From Zoroaster sp. YZ-2022 (Eukaryota > Echinodermata > Asteroidea > Forcipulatida > Zoroasteridae), in NCBI GenBank assembly GCA_029582265.1, contig CM055831.1, positions 248,001-312,000 of the forward strand: a stretch of 64,000 bases of DNA, in the 5' to 3' direction. The notes beneath the pieces are model-generated. The model worked only from the letters and a program-made list of their open reading frames with translations, made no database searches and had not been told where the DNA came from. Both the position numbers and the translations under genes were made by a program. Position 1 is the stretch's first letter. The number at the start of each line of letters is the position of its first letter. Shown here piece by piece: positions 43,157-54,469 of the stretch.

Positions 43157-45602
43157 CACCTGACCCCAAAAAAATTGCAAGCAAACGTTTTATGGTGTTT
43201 TCCTGTAGTATTGGGTCTTGTGAACAACATATCAAAAGTTTAGGAAAATTTAAGTCACAGAAAGGGTCAAAATGTGACGTCATAAACAAGATGGCCGCCA
43301 AATCATAATATTGGCTATATCTCGCTTCATATTTGACATAGGGTGACAATATTGGTGTCTAGCTATATGTTTTAGGGGTCAAGGAATCCATTAAGTCTAT
43401 TTATAAGATTGTGTGGGAATTGCATCATGGGAAATCCAAGATGACAGCCATGATGTGCCACAAGTTAGGCATATTAAAACGACAATAACATCTATGGTAG
43501 CTCATATCCAAAGGTTTTATTTATGTCACTGTAGAAAATAACCTGTCAGTTCGGCTTTCACGCATACTATCTCATTGCTCTTCGTCATCGTCTTCATCTA
43601 GTATTGGCTCCAGTGTCATGTTGTCACAGTTCCCTTCTTGATACAAGGTCTCGCATGCACCCTGTGTACAAATCAAGCCCATGCTTTTTACAGGGGTACA
43701 TCTTAGCGTGTTACAACCAGCGGAACAGTTGAAAGTGGATCATTTGAGGTAAGAACCTCAGGAGCAGGGTCCTTATCCATCATGATCGGAAATGAGTCTG
43801 TCAACTCCTTGAACTTTAAATCCCCAGTCGTTAGGGACCATGTCCTCACTTATGCCCATCCAGACCATAACTTGGTAATGCGTCCTCAGCGAGTGAAATT
43901 TAGTGGCAGAAGCTAGTTGGCAGAAGTCGGTCAGGTGCAGACGAATGTCTTGGCTCTTGAAACTTTCTTACAGTGAGCAAATTATACCTAAGGGTATGCG
44001 AGAGATCTGTTTTGATTCCCCATTAAACACCATGGAAACCATTGCCTTACAGCCAGCACTTTCAACGGTATCTTGATCTTTGTCGGGTGAACAAAAAATC
44101 TTTGAACATGTACGAAACACGGATTCCCCCTTGAGAATTTTTTGGAAAACGGATTTGGGAGTGACATGGTTTCTTATAGCTTCCACCAGTTGTGCCTTGT
44201 CTGGTTTGCGCAAACGGTCCTTTGCTTCAAATAACGATGGAGGATAAGGACTGAGTTCATAGTCCATCACCTCACTTAAATTAAGATCTCCAGACTGTGA
44301 TACCACCAAGAACCTCTGAAACAACAGAGCTGGGTCTATGGTTCTGTCCTCAGTAATTTTGATGACTCGGGCAGTAGCTAATGTCTTCACTCTAGTATTT
44401 CTCTTGTGCGAATACGAAAAGATAGACTGTCCTTCCATTGTTTTCACTGTGCTGTTGCCAACCGTGAAAAGATCATCCACATTCACATCGTCATTAGCAT
44501 TTATTCCAGTTATGATGTTGCGCAAGGCAGCATCTCCTGTAAACGTGAGAAAAAGTCTGCAAGTTTTTCTATAAGCTTTTCTCTGTCTGCTTTTATCTCT
44601 ATTCATCCTCAGCAGACGTAGCCTCTTTGTGCTGTTCACTCTAAGTTGTATACCATTCTTGCTGAACTTCTTGCATGGCATAGTTGTAGGCTGAGGTTAC
44701 AGGGCGAGACATGGTCCAAAGTGTTCTTTGGTGTTCATTAAAGCCACTCTCTTGTTAGCCCGCCTGTGCTTTTAAGGAACGCATGAGCGTCTGCTCGATG
44801 ACAAGATCAGAGCTTAGGCCAACCCAGTATTGGTTGCTGCGGCGTATGACATGGAAAACCATTCATGAATTTCTTGATAAACAGAAGGGTTTTCTACTTT
44901 TCTAAGCTGTTCATCTTCTGAAGATAAGTAGATAACCTGACTTTGGAGATAGTTAGGCGGTGTCCAGCAGCTGCAAATATTGGTAAACAGTCAGATATGG
45001 CATGGAGGTGCATCTCCATGATCCGGTGCGATCGGCCCTGATGAGTTCTGCAAGCAACATTTGCTGATAATTTAACCACAGTTTGCTTGTCTTTGAATGA
45101 CTGGATAGTTCATATCTGTCTGGATTTGGAGCCGATCAGCGATTGTCCTGCAAAGCAATCCATGGACTTCTTGCAAAGAATCTCGATGTCTCTTTCCGTT
45201 CGCCCCAAGCCTGGTCGACCTTTATTATTTACGTCTCGTGGCCCTTGTTATCCTATGTTAAATATGAACCGAGTTAAGGCTAATAACATAATTTGGGGCT
45301 GTCGTGGCGGCCATCTTGGATTTCCCATGATGCAATTTCCCACAACCTCATGAATAATTCTTAATGGATTCATTGACCCCTAAAACCTAGTGAAGCTAGA
45401 CACCAATATTGTCACCCTATGTCAAATATAAAGCGAGATATAGCCAATATTATGATTTATACATCTTGTTTATGAGACGTCACATTTTGACCCTTTCTGT
45501 GACCTAAATTTTCCTAAACTTTTGATATGTTGTTCACAAGACCCAATACTATAGGAAAACACCATAAAACGTTTGCTTGCAATTTATTTGGAGTTAGGCC
45601 AT
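43155..45602. mobile_element. DNA element with about 290-bp terminal inverted repeats inside the DIRS element
   Basis: 43157-43450 and 45305-45600 are imperfect reverse complements. They share AAATTGCAAGCAAACGTTTT, TTTGACATAGGGTGACAATA, ATGTGACGTC and GGAAATCCAAGATG on opposite strands. The interior encodes a broken gene on minus. It splits the RT/RNase H of the DIRS relic, so it inserted later. A reliable target duplication could not be fixed; both flanks begin with AT-rich ATAT/TATA. Confidence 0.85.
43968..45079 (-). pseudogene. Broken gene of an uncharacterised multi-copy family carried by the long-inverted-repeat element
   Basis: Reading right to left: HLHAISDCLPIFAAAGHRL (about 45020), then, in another frame, GLSSDLVIEQTLMRSLK (about 44830-44780), then a clean 237-codon stretch (44681-43968) with AALRNIITGINANDDVN, IDPALLFQRFLVVSQSGD and ELSPYPPSLFEAKDRLRKPD. 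From memory these blocks, in this order, belong to a large uncharacterised protein family repeated many times in cnidarian, mollusc, fish and echinoderm genomes. Its C-terminal part usually carries a CXC cysteine-rich motif, which appears separately at 53900-54301. Function unknown; the family may be a transposon-encoded protein. Confidence 0.55.
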
Positions 45603-45895
45603 ATTTTTCATAGATTGACTCTACTAACCTAATAACAAATTGGCTAAGACACAGAATGCCCCACGCAGTATGTTCCAGTTCGAGACATTGCCCGCATTGC
45701 GGGTTTCATTATCTCTGCTTCAGCGGCCATAGGTCGTTTGTCAAGATTGTTCACAAGACATTTGTACAAAACAATAGAATCTCGTGACTCTTGGTCAAGC
45801 AAGGTTTTGTTATCAGCGGGTTCCTTAGCCGAATTAGAATTTTGGTACAGTAATTTACATTGCGTAAATGGCCACCCTATCAAGCCAGTGGGCCG
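45603..45895 (+). pseudogene. DIRS-type RNase H region, continuation after the insertion
   Basis: The plus strand reads YVPVRDIARIAGFIISASAA, then LSRLFTRHLYKTIESRDSW and LAELEFWYSNLHCVNGHPI, matching the RNase H part of DIRS/Ngaro polyproteins. It follows from the RT at 43156 once the long-inverted-repeat element is left out. The element then breaks off near 45895. Confidence 0.75.
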
Positions 45896-45904
45896 GATAA
45901 ATAA

Positions 45905-46060
45905 AAGTTAGCAATTGCTTATCTAGTAAAAGCTCAAGCAATAGCAATTGCTTAACAAGTAAAAGCTTAAGGTTAAGCAATTGCTTAAAAATGTGTAAAT
46001 AACCTTCTTTGACACTAGGGCACCTGTTGCTTGGGTGGAATGGGGCAATTGCTTATGCGG
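45905..46060. repeat. Degenerate AGCAATTGCTTA palindrome block
   Basis: AGCAATTGCTTA occurs at about 45910, 45948, 45978 and, as GGCAATTGCTTA, 46044, with AAGCT/GTAAAAGCTT words between. It is another subterminal-type repeat block, possibly the start of an element reaching into the assembly gap. Confidence 0.6.
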
Positions 46061-46345
46061 TATAACAATGATGGGAGGTCAGTCTTCCGATTAGCCTAGT
46101 GGTTGTATATGAGGCATGTGTTAGCAACATGGATGCTGTCGAAGAATGGGAGTGGTACAAATTAGTGAGCAATCTTCAAATCAACCATCTGTTAGTATAA
46201 TCAAAGAAAGTACCCTGTTCTAATCGAGAAAAGCCAGTTGCCGGGGTAAAAGACATGAAGGCAAACGCACTTGTGCTAATACAAATGTTAATTAAGTTAC
46301 CAACAATAGTGGAAGCCATGGATGAGAAGCAAATTTTGAAAAAGA

Positions 46346-46845
46346 NNNNNNNNNNNNNNNNNNNNNNNNNNNNNNNNNNNNNNNNNNNNNNNNNNNNNNN
46401 NNNNNNNNNNNNNNNNNNNNNNNNNNNNNNNNNNNNNNNNNNNNNNNNNNNNNNNNNNNNNNNNNNNNNNNNNNNNNNNNNNNNNNNNNNNNNNNNNNNN
46501 NNNNNNNNNNNNNNNNNNNNNNNNNNNNNNNNNNNNNNNNNNNNNNNNNNNNNNNNNNNNNNNNNNNNNNNNNNNNNNNNNNNNNNNNNNNNNNNNNNNN
46601 NNNNNNNNNNNNNNNNNNNNNNNNNNNNNNNNNNNNNNNNNNNNNNNNNNNNNNNNNNNNNNNNNNNNNNNNNNNNNNNNNNNNNNNNNNNNNNNNNNNN
46701 NNNNNNNNNNNNNNNNNNNNNNNNNNNNNNNNNNNNNNNNNNNNNNNNNNNNNNNNNNNNNNNNNNNNNNNNNNNNNNNNNNNNNNNNNNNNNNNNNNNN
46801 NNNNNNNNNNNNNNNNNNNNNNNNNNNNNNNNNNNNNNNNNNNNN
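46346..46845. other. Assembly gap (500 N)
   Basis: Exactly 500 undetermined bases, probably a scaffold placeholder; its true length is unknown. Confidence 1.
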
Positions 46846-48507
46846 AAACGTCAATAAAGTAGAACCCCATTCCAAAATCCAGTCAGTATACCTGCCATTG
46901 TCTACCCAAACTGCTGAATACTGCATGAAGTCAAGCCATGACATTTAGCGGCAACGAGTACCTTTGCAGTGTCGAGCCAAGACCATCAACATTTAACAAA
47001 GAACCCAACGGTCCTTTTCAGGACCACCACAATTGTCAAAGAGAGGCTACCAAGGTTCGAAGAAAAAGATATAGAGAAAGTTCATACCAATCAAACTCTT
47101 GAAAATTTAATCATTAATCAGTGGCTTCTAGGTTTATGATTTTTTTTATTTGAATACACAATCCATAAAAAAAGAGGTAATATTGCTTAAATAATATTGC
47201 TAAAACATATATATTGTCTTAATTTATTTAAACCCATCAATCATATCAACAAACCATGAACAGCTGATGAGTAACCATTCTGCATGTGTGGTACATATCA
47301 CATACACGATCTCTCAGTGCATATGGAGTCAGAATATTTTCCGTTAAACTGACAACAGAGGGCAAACTTTCAAAAAAACTTTTAGGGGGCATGCAAATTA
47401 GAAATATCAATTTATTATATATTTTTATTGTAGTCTTGTTTCTAATAGGCTCTGTACATGTTTAGAGGGACAGAATTATAAAAAGTGAAATACCTCCCCC
47501 AATCTTAAAAGTGCTTTCAGTTATAAGCTGCGATGATTACAGACAGCTGGCGCACGCACACGCGCCTATGCTTGACGCACAGCAATGCTTGTTCTTGATG
47601 ATTTTGATAAAACGAGCTGCTGATATGTTCGTTAATATAATAACTAATGGATCACATTACGTGATTTACGTTCATCTTTGTTTCCATTATGTCCTAACAC
47701 ATGATGAGTTAAAGCATTCCTGAAAATTGAATTCTCCGAGTGAATAGCGTCCACAGTGTCTGTAACGCCCTGCGTTACTGGAGGAGGCGGCTTCAAACCC
47801 TGATCCCACAATAAAAAATTCTGACCCATGATCATCTCCCTCGCCTGCGATATGATCCGTGACGAGCATGCAATATATGTCTGGCTAGCTTGCAAATATG
47901 TCTAGGAAGTGGGAGATGCTTCAGTGTTTGGTCAGGGCTTCATTGGCTGGTGGTAAACCCAGCCTAAAACCATGGAGGAAAGAGAAGTGACACTCGAACG
48001 TTAACGCACGCGAAATTAAGCTGATCATTAACAAGCAGGAATATCGTCTCTAGCCTGGAATATCTGCAACCCTGAAGGTGAGTTAGTTTAGTGTATTAAA
48101 TAAACCACGTCATGCAAAATTGGCGTGCACCATGTTTGACTGGGCAAAATTGTTTCTTCAACCTCCCTCCCCTCCCACACACACACACACACACAGGGGT
48201 AAAGCGTAAGAAGGCATTTTCTTTGGGGTGTATTTTAGGTATTTTTCCTTTTACATAAACATCAACTTTGAAAATTCGTTTATTAGGCCAAAACAAAAAC
48301 AGATGTTGAGTTGCCTCCATGATCCACCGACCGACCCAAAAGTGCTGGAATCTCGGTCGGTTTTTTTTTTTTTTCCCTGTCATTCATTAGGCCTATTTAT
48401 TAATGAAACTTACCAATTTCTTTGTATAAAACATAATACGTTTGATTTGGTGGATTTTTTCTACTTTTTTTTTCCGGGTAATTTACCGGAAGGGTAAATT
48501 TCAAGAC
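46846..48507. other. Spacer, no gene recognised
   Basis: AT-rich sequence with chance reading frames only and a (CA)n run at 48176-48197. Confidence 0.45.
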
Positions 48508-48790
48508 TCAATCTACATGTTTTCAAATCGAATGGCTCCGCACTCACAAACTCACATGGTGCATGCACTGCTCGCACACACTGTGTGCCAACTAAATCTA
48601 CACGTTTTCCAATCGAATGGCCCTTACATGTTTTTCCACTGGCTTCGCACTGTTTTGTATGTCAACGATTGCGACTCAATCTACACGTTTTCAAATCAAA
48701 TGGCCTCACACGTTGTGCACTGGCCTCGCACTACACCGTACGTTAACGATTGCGACTGACCACACGTTTTCAAATCGAATGGCCACTCAC
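48508..48790. repeat. Minisatellite, about 83-bp unit, 3.5 copies
   Basis: CAATCTACACGTTTTCAAAT begins units at about 48510, 48595, 48678 and (truncated) 48760; each has CGAATGGCC and CACTGGCxTCGCACT, and the later ones GTCAACGATTGCGACT. Confidence 0.85.
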
Positions 48791-50255
48791 ATGTTGATGT
48801 TGAGCATTGTACGCACATGGATGAATTTGCTGTGTCAATATAAATCTAGGCTGTGCCGGATATCCGGGTATCCATATACCCGACTGAACGGTCATTACCC
48901 GGTTCCATTTTTCGGTCTCCACTACCTGTAAACGACTTTTTTAAAACTCGAATTTAACATTTGCAAGGAAAGTAAATAGAAATTCGTGGACTTTTGAACA
49001 ATGTACTTGGGACAGACAATTATCTTTAAATCAAGAGATTACACTCAATAAAGAAAGAGCGATAGTATGGTATCCTGTATTATAAAGTCAATTTGTTATT
49101 TACAGTATGTATTTGTACACTACCGGAGGCATAAGCCAACAAAATGAAAAACGGTATCCGAAGCTTCCTGATTTCTGCATCCGGTTCCAAAATATCCGAA
49201 AACGGCCCTATGTCAATCACAGAGAAAGTACACAAAAATGGTTGGGATACTATTCTAGTGCCAAAATTCCTGCTGATAAGTATACAAATGAAAAATAAGG
49301 TATGTGGTTTCAGTTCCAACGCATTTCAATCCAAATGACAATGGTAGAACAAAAAAAAGAAGAAAGAAATCCTGACTGACCGACCCCTTCAAATTTTTTT
49401 CACATTGTCACCGAGGGCAACTCAACAAATTTCCAAATATTCTCAGTGATTTTTTATCAAAATTAAAGTTCCAGCTTGAATAAAAAGGTTTAAATTAGGC
49501 CAATGTTATTATAGTGATTAATATAAAATAAATAACCTTTAAAAATTTTATTAGCTCTATTTGTATTTTTTTAAATTAGGCCTAGTATTGTCTCGTTTAA
49601 TTAATCTAATTAGGTATAACGTTAGCCTTGTTTATTTAAAATTGTTAACCTCATTATAAATATAATGATGACATGTTATAACATTTTCTTTTTTGAATGT
49701 GTGTGGCCTGAAAAGAGCTGGTGGTTTTTGCAGCTCTCTGCCCGTCTAGTACCCTGATGCTCTGCCTTCTCTCTCCACGACTTTGGTAGGACTTTCCAGC
49801 CAAGGCCAATGATTTTATGATAACGGAAAACGGGATTTAACTACGAATCTGCCTTTTTGAAACGGAAAAATGTATTTGAATCCAAAGCAAAAATAATACC
49901 CAAGTTAATACAAAATACAGTAATTTTTGTTTACCCACTGTCATTGAAATTGTAGATTCCCCTGCAAGTCAAAGATGGCACATTTTAGTTTATATCAACA
50001 AATCATGGCGGGGTTTCTAGGCATGTTTAGCTGGCTGCCTCAAAATGGCCGGCGGCAAGGATTCCTGAACTAGAGATACACTTGTAATAATACACTTCAG
50101 TCACAAATACATTTATTTTATTTTTATAAATGTTTCATTTTACCTTCAGTGAAAAACATGAAACGGTTTTTATTGTTGTCTGAAACAGGTTTTAGGATTT
50201 TGAAAACGGAATATACACTTTTCTGGGAAAACGGAAAATCAGTGGCCCTACTTTT
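48791..50255. other. Spacer with GGATATCCGGGTATCC-type repeats
   Basis: No gene. Short palindromic words (GGATATCCGGGTATCC at 48857, TATCCGAA at 49154, AAAACGG recurring to 50240) suggest an eroded element. Confidence 0.4.
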
Positions 50256-50499
50256 ATGCAGATGACCTATGTACCTTCTGCACTTCTCCACAGTCATGCT
50301 TCTGTGCCCCAAAACTGCACAATTCCTTGGATCAGCTGTGCCTTGGTTGAAGGCTTAACAGTGCTTCCTTATGTGGCCTTCTTCAGTTCCCGCCCATATG
50401 TTTTCGATGGGATTCATATCTGGGAGACTCAGCTGGTGTACGCTACCAGCCGGGATGCGCAGCTCGTCCACAACTCTTGCGCTGCCCCTACTTGTGTGC

Positions 50500-51590
50500 T
50501 TAGGGATCGTTGTCCTGCTGGAAGCGGTGCGCCCACTGAACCGGGCTCAGGTCAGATTGAAAAGGGTTCAACCATTGGCGCAGAATAGTATCGCAATAAT
50601 AATCTGCAATATGATTCCATCGAAACGCCCATGCCAGTTGCGCCTCGCACGGAAATCCCAGCCCACACATGGACTTTAAGCGGATGCTTAGTTTTCCCTT
50701 TTGCGGGTAGCCTGGCACATCTATTTTCATTCGGAAAGATCTCTCTGTATGTCGCTCGATTTGGATTGAACTCATCTGACCAGATGACATCATCAGATAA
50801 TGTGTCTTTATTGGCAAGACACAGCCTGCAAAATCTAGGCGCTTGGGGCTGGGATTGGCTTCCTGGAATGTGTTGTATATAATGACCGTAAAGTGGATTG
50901 TCGTGCGGTCTAGCGCAACATGAACTCAAAGTTCTGGGTGTTGCCAGCAGCAGCAGTGTGGGGTTCGAGCCCCGGCCGTGTACACTCTGTGTCTCTTGAG
51001 CAAGATAGGCCTAACCATAATTGGCTTTCTCCACCCAGGGGTTAAATGTGGGTACCTGTGAAGGCAGAGATGGTTTTGCTCTATATGCGCTTGTGAAATG
51101 TGCAGCACTGAGTCAGTATACTCCCCAGGGAGCTGAGAGATGGTTTCCAGTGAATTGATTTATTTGCGAGGCCTTATGAGGCCTTATGAGCAGTGATAAT
51201 AATATAACGCGCCTTTGAGCGCCACTTAGTTGGATGGATGTGCGCTATATAAATCTATACATTATTATTATTATTATTACCTTTGAGAACCCATCCGAGC
51301 TTCCTCCTGGCTCTGTCGAATGGTCGCCTGCGGAATGACATTGCCCGTCGTACGAGAAATAATTCTGCAGTTCCTCCAAGCGCTTAGCTCTCCGCTATTT
51401 TGTTCTAATTCGCGATCGATGATGTCTTGTATTTGCGCTGTAATTTTGTTGCTGCTGTGCCCGGCTTTCGGCAAGTCTACCAGACATGAATCACCCGCCC
51501 GCACTTTCTTCCAAGAACTTAGAAAGGCCAACTTAATGAAACAGCTCGTCCGTCTTCCGCCGCAAGAGTTGCCCGTATCGCACCTCTGAG
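50500..51590 (-). pseudogene. Tc1/mariner transposase relic, split by a SINE
   Basis: The minus strand carries the N-terminal paired-like DNA-binding half at about 51500-51283 (DLPKAGHSSNKITAQIQDII, then TTGNVIPQATIRQSQEEARM). After the SINE comes the catalytic half at 50929-50500: DVIWSDEFNPNR (a catalytic Asp), then HVWAGISVRGATGM and AHRFQQDNDP (the second Asp region). Several frame changes and stops are present and the terminal repeats were not found. Confidence 0.8.
50935..51282 (+). mobile_element. tRNA-related SINE with (ATT)n tail
   Basis: GGGGTTCGAGCCCCGGCC at 50960 is a Pol III B box. It is followed by TTGAGCAAGATAGGCC, CTTTCTCCACCCAGGGGTTA and GGGTACCTG, then CGCGCCTTTGAGCGCC and a GCGCTATATAAATC...(ATT)n tail that resembles the LINE tail at 20100-20178. 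It has no clear A box, so the 5' end may be truncated. No target duplication was found. Confidence 0.7.
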
Positions 51591-51776
51591 AAATCCTGTG
51601 CAAAGCGTTCAAATAAATGTGATGCAGTGACGAGGTGTAGGTGCTGTATCGTGTCATTGTTGAACAGTGCTTGCGTGAGATGCAGGTTCAGGTGACAGAG
51701 AGCTTGGAATGAATCCACAGGATTTTTCCCTCTTTTATACAATTTTTTTTTTCGCGCCTTTTTATGCAAAAGTTAA

Positions 51777-51862
51777 TTTATCGCGATAAAAGCAGGCACA
51801 ACACAATATTATCGCGATAAACAAGTGCATTATCGCAACAGAATAAATTAACTTATCGCGTA
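51777..51862. repeat. Cluster of TTATCGCGATAA palindromes
   Basis: TTATCGCGATAA at 51778 and 51812, with half or variant sites CATTATCGCAAC and CTTATCGCGTATAA. All within 85 bp. Confidence 0.8.
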
Positions 51863-51895
51863 TAATTATGTGGAATAAATTAATTTTGCTTATTA

Positions 51896-52060
51896 CGTAT
51901 GTGTACATGTACATGTACATGTACCAAGTGTTCATGTACATACAAATGTACCAAATGTATGAAGTGCACTGTGTACATAATAATATATATGTACACACAT
52001 ACACGTACATAGTTCAGTGTTACACTACATACATTACATTGTACATAAATATTGTACATG
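51896..52060. repeat. ACATGT/TGTAC microsatellite-like tract
   Basis: Repeated ACATGTACATGTAC words decaying rightward through ATGTAC variants. Confidence 0.8.
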
Positions 52061-53899
52061 ATTACTGTGCAAATGGTCATAGACAACTCGACCCTTTGGC
52101 AACTCGACACAGACACAGCTCCATCGACCAACGAGACAACTTTGACCCTTATTTTTACAGCATTTTCCAAATTTTTTAAAGGATCATATACATATTTTTA
52201 TTTTTATTTTCCAAACGTTGATATGTTTTGAGATGTTGTCTCGACGACTATGTTACATATACACATAACGGGTCAAATGTACCGTCGCATACGTTAACGT
52301 TAGCATGGAAGATTCTGTCTCGTAACATGCGTTAAACTTCCAAGTCATAAAAACTTATTTAGCCAGCGCTAGAAATGACTGAATTTATATAGAATTGAGC
52401 CATACTGGGTGCTATACTAGTACTAGAATAAGCCTCAGTGGTAAAAATATTTTCGATCGATGATCCACTTTCATAAGTATTGACCAACACCTGTTGGTCT
52501 GCAAAACCCCACAAATATTTGGTTTTGAGAGTGGTCCTATTCTCAAAAAAGAATGGGGCGAAATGGTTTTGGGCGAATATTCAGATCTGTACTGAGGAAA
52601 CCCAATTTGGTTCCCCACCCTCATCCAAATGAATCTTTGAAACGAATTTGCTGTGAAACGTTTTTTTTGCAAGGGGAACAGTCAAATGTGGTTCAGGATG
52701 TCCTAAAGATCAATGTGACAGAGTTTCATAGAAAACCACGGTGTGAAGAGCTCGAAACTAACTCTCTAGAGACATTTTGTCATGTACCATGCCTGGTATA
52801 ACAATTTATTTTACATACGTACATGTATCCAGTTTATACTCATGTACTATGTAGTGCTGCATTGCGTATAACGTACAACACGTTCGACGGTCACCATTGC
52901 ATGCTTCTTGCCGAGTAGTCTGTGAGCTTGTGGAGTCCATATTATGCATTTTGTATACAATCTTTGAAACTTTCAGAATCACCTGTCTACATGTCAACAA
53001 ATCCAACCACTTGATGCCATTTTTCCTTATCGTTTCAAGTATGGTATTTTCAAAAATGGCCGCTATTTTTTGCATATTTAGATATGTTGTGTGCATATAA
53101 ATATATTAAATATGACTGAATTGACATAGATCTTATTTACCAAATGTCTATACAGTATTATTACAATTTTGAAGCTTTAATACTCACCATATATATTTCA
53201 GTTGTATTATTTTGAAATTCAAAATGGCCGCCATTTGTGGTAATACATGTACATATATCAAATATACAGTCTCGTCTCGAAAACAAATCTTTTGATCCAG
53301 CAAAGTTATTTACCCACTGATCGTCACTAATGACTGATTGAACAAATGACCAGTGAGTGTTAATATTTCTGAAAAATACTGAGACAAGATTGTATCTTGA
53401 GCACTTATTCTGCCAAAAAGATGGCCATTTTGATTTTCAGCTGCCCAGATAACCAGTGGCACCTTCCGGTTAAGACCACCCAAAGAAAGACTGGATACCC
53501 CAAGACTCTTCCAATGACATGCCAAACCTTCCAGAAATCCACGGGACACAACTATGCTTAAGCAATAAATGACGATATACACATTTAAGATAAAACTTGA
53601 TGATGTTGCAGAGCATCCCTTGGCCATATCAGTCATTACATTTAAGGATAGTCTTTGACTGAAAAATTAAGCCAGATAAGACCTTATTTTTAAAACGATA
53701 ACTTTGTGATTAATTGTATGCATAGTAATAGCATATAGTTAAAAGCATGGTCTTTTCCAAACATAATGCCTTGATAATCTGGATGTACCATAAACCTACT
53801 GACTTCAATAAACAGTGGCCTATGCAGGTATGTACCTTTATGCTAAGGTGGTACACAAGGTTGAGAGTTCTGTGGTATCCTTTGTAGTTAGACTGCAGT
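52061..53899. other. Spacer, no gene recognised
   Basis: Several open stretches of 60-108 codons (for example 52553-52801 plus and 53310-53636 minus) have no motif I can name. ATGGCCGC words recur near 53055 and 53226. Confidence 0.4.
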
Positions 53900-54301
53900 A
53901 TCTGGTTCAAGTTGACTGGCGGCATTTTCACACATGTCCTCCTCTGCCTCACACCTGCACAGTTCTGTACAAACTAAATTTTTTGATCGACAGGAACATC
54001 TTGCACTTGCACAATTGTTCACAGAACTTGGATTGCTTGTTCCACATCTACATCGCATGTTCAACGACAGACGCTGGGGCTGGTGGAACTTTCGATAATA
54101 CAGGAACTAAGTTGTTGTCTCTCTGTCCAGCCTAGCTTTAGTGGATCTAGAATGATAGGATGCAAGAGTAGATCCTGCTTCCATACAGCTGCTTGGCAAT
54201 GTGCTCGTAGGATGTGCTCGGTCCATGCACCTAGTGTTGGTGGTAAAAGATCAATTCCTGTCAGTCTCCTGTTGTTTAAACAACTCCATCTCAGATTGTG
54301 A
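53900..54301 (-). pseudogene. C-terminal relic with CXC cysteine-rich motif (multi-copy family)
   Basis: The minus strand reads TLGAWTEHILRAHWQAAVWK then LLLHPIILDPLKLGWTE (about 54240-54130), and after a break MRCRCGTSNPSS, CASARCSCRSKNLVCTELCR and EDMCEN (54060-53930). The regular CxC, CxCR, CT..C.C spacing is that of the Tesmin/CXC-like module at the C-terminus of the family whose middle part is at 43968-45079. One frame change lies between the two blocks. Function unknown. Confidence 0.5.
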
Positions 54302-54469
54302 GGCTCTGTGATGTACAGCCGTGGCCAAGAAAGGCATGGTGTTTGCTCGGTCTCCGTCGAGTCAGGAAACGACAGTGTTCCATTGAGTGGTTTTCAACCC
54401 TGGTAAAGAAAAGAGGGTTGCTAGAAGGGGGACGACGGTGGGACTCTTTCCCCGTTGAGGAAGATCTGA

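Noticed and set aside
46255..46944. Large reading frames across 46346-46845
   Set aside because: They exist only because undetermined bases are read as open.
50256..50882. Plus-strand genes at the Tc1 relic
   Set aside because: Antisense to clear transposase motifs on the minus strand.
50955..50985. tRNA gene
   Set aside because: B box only, followed by SINE body and (ATT)n tail; no cloverleaf.
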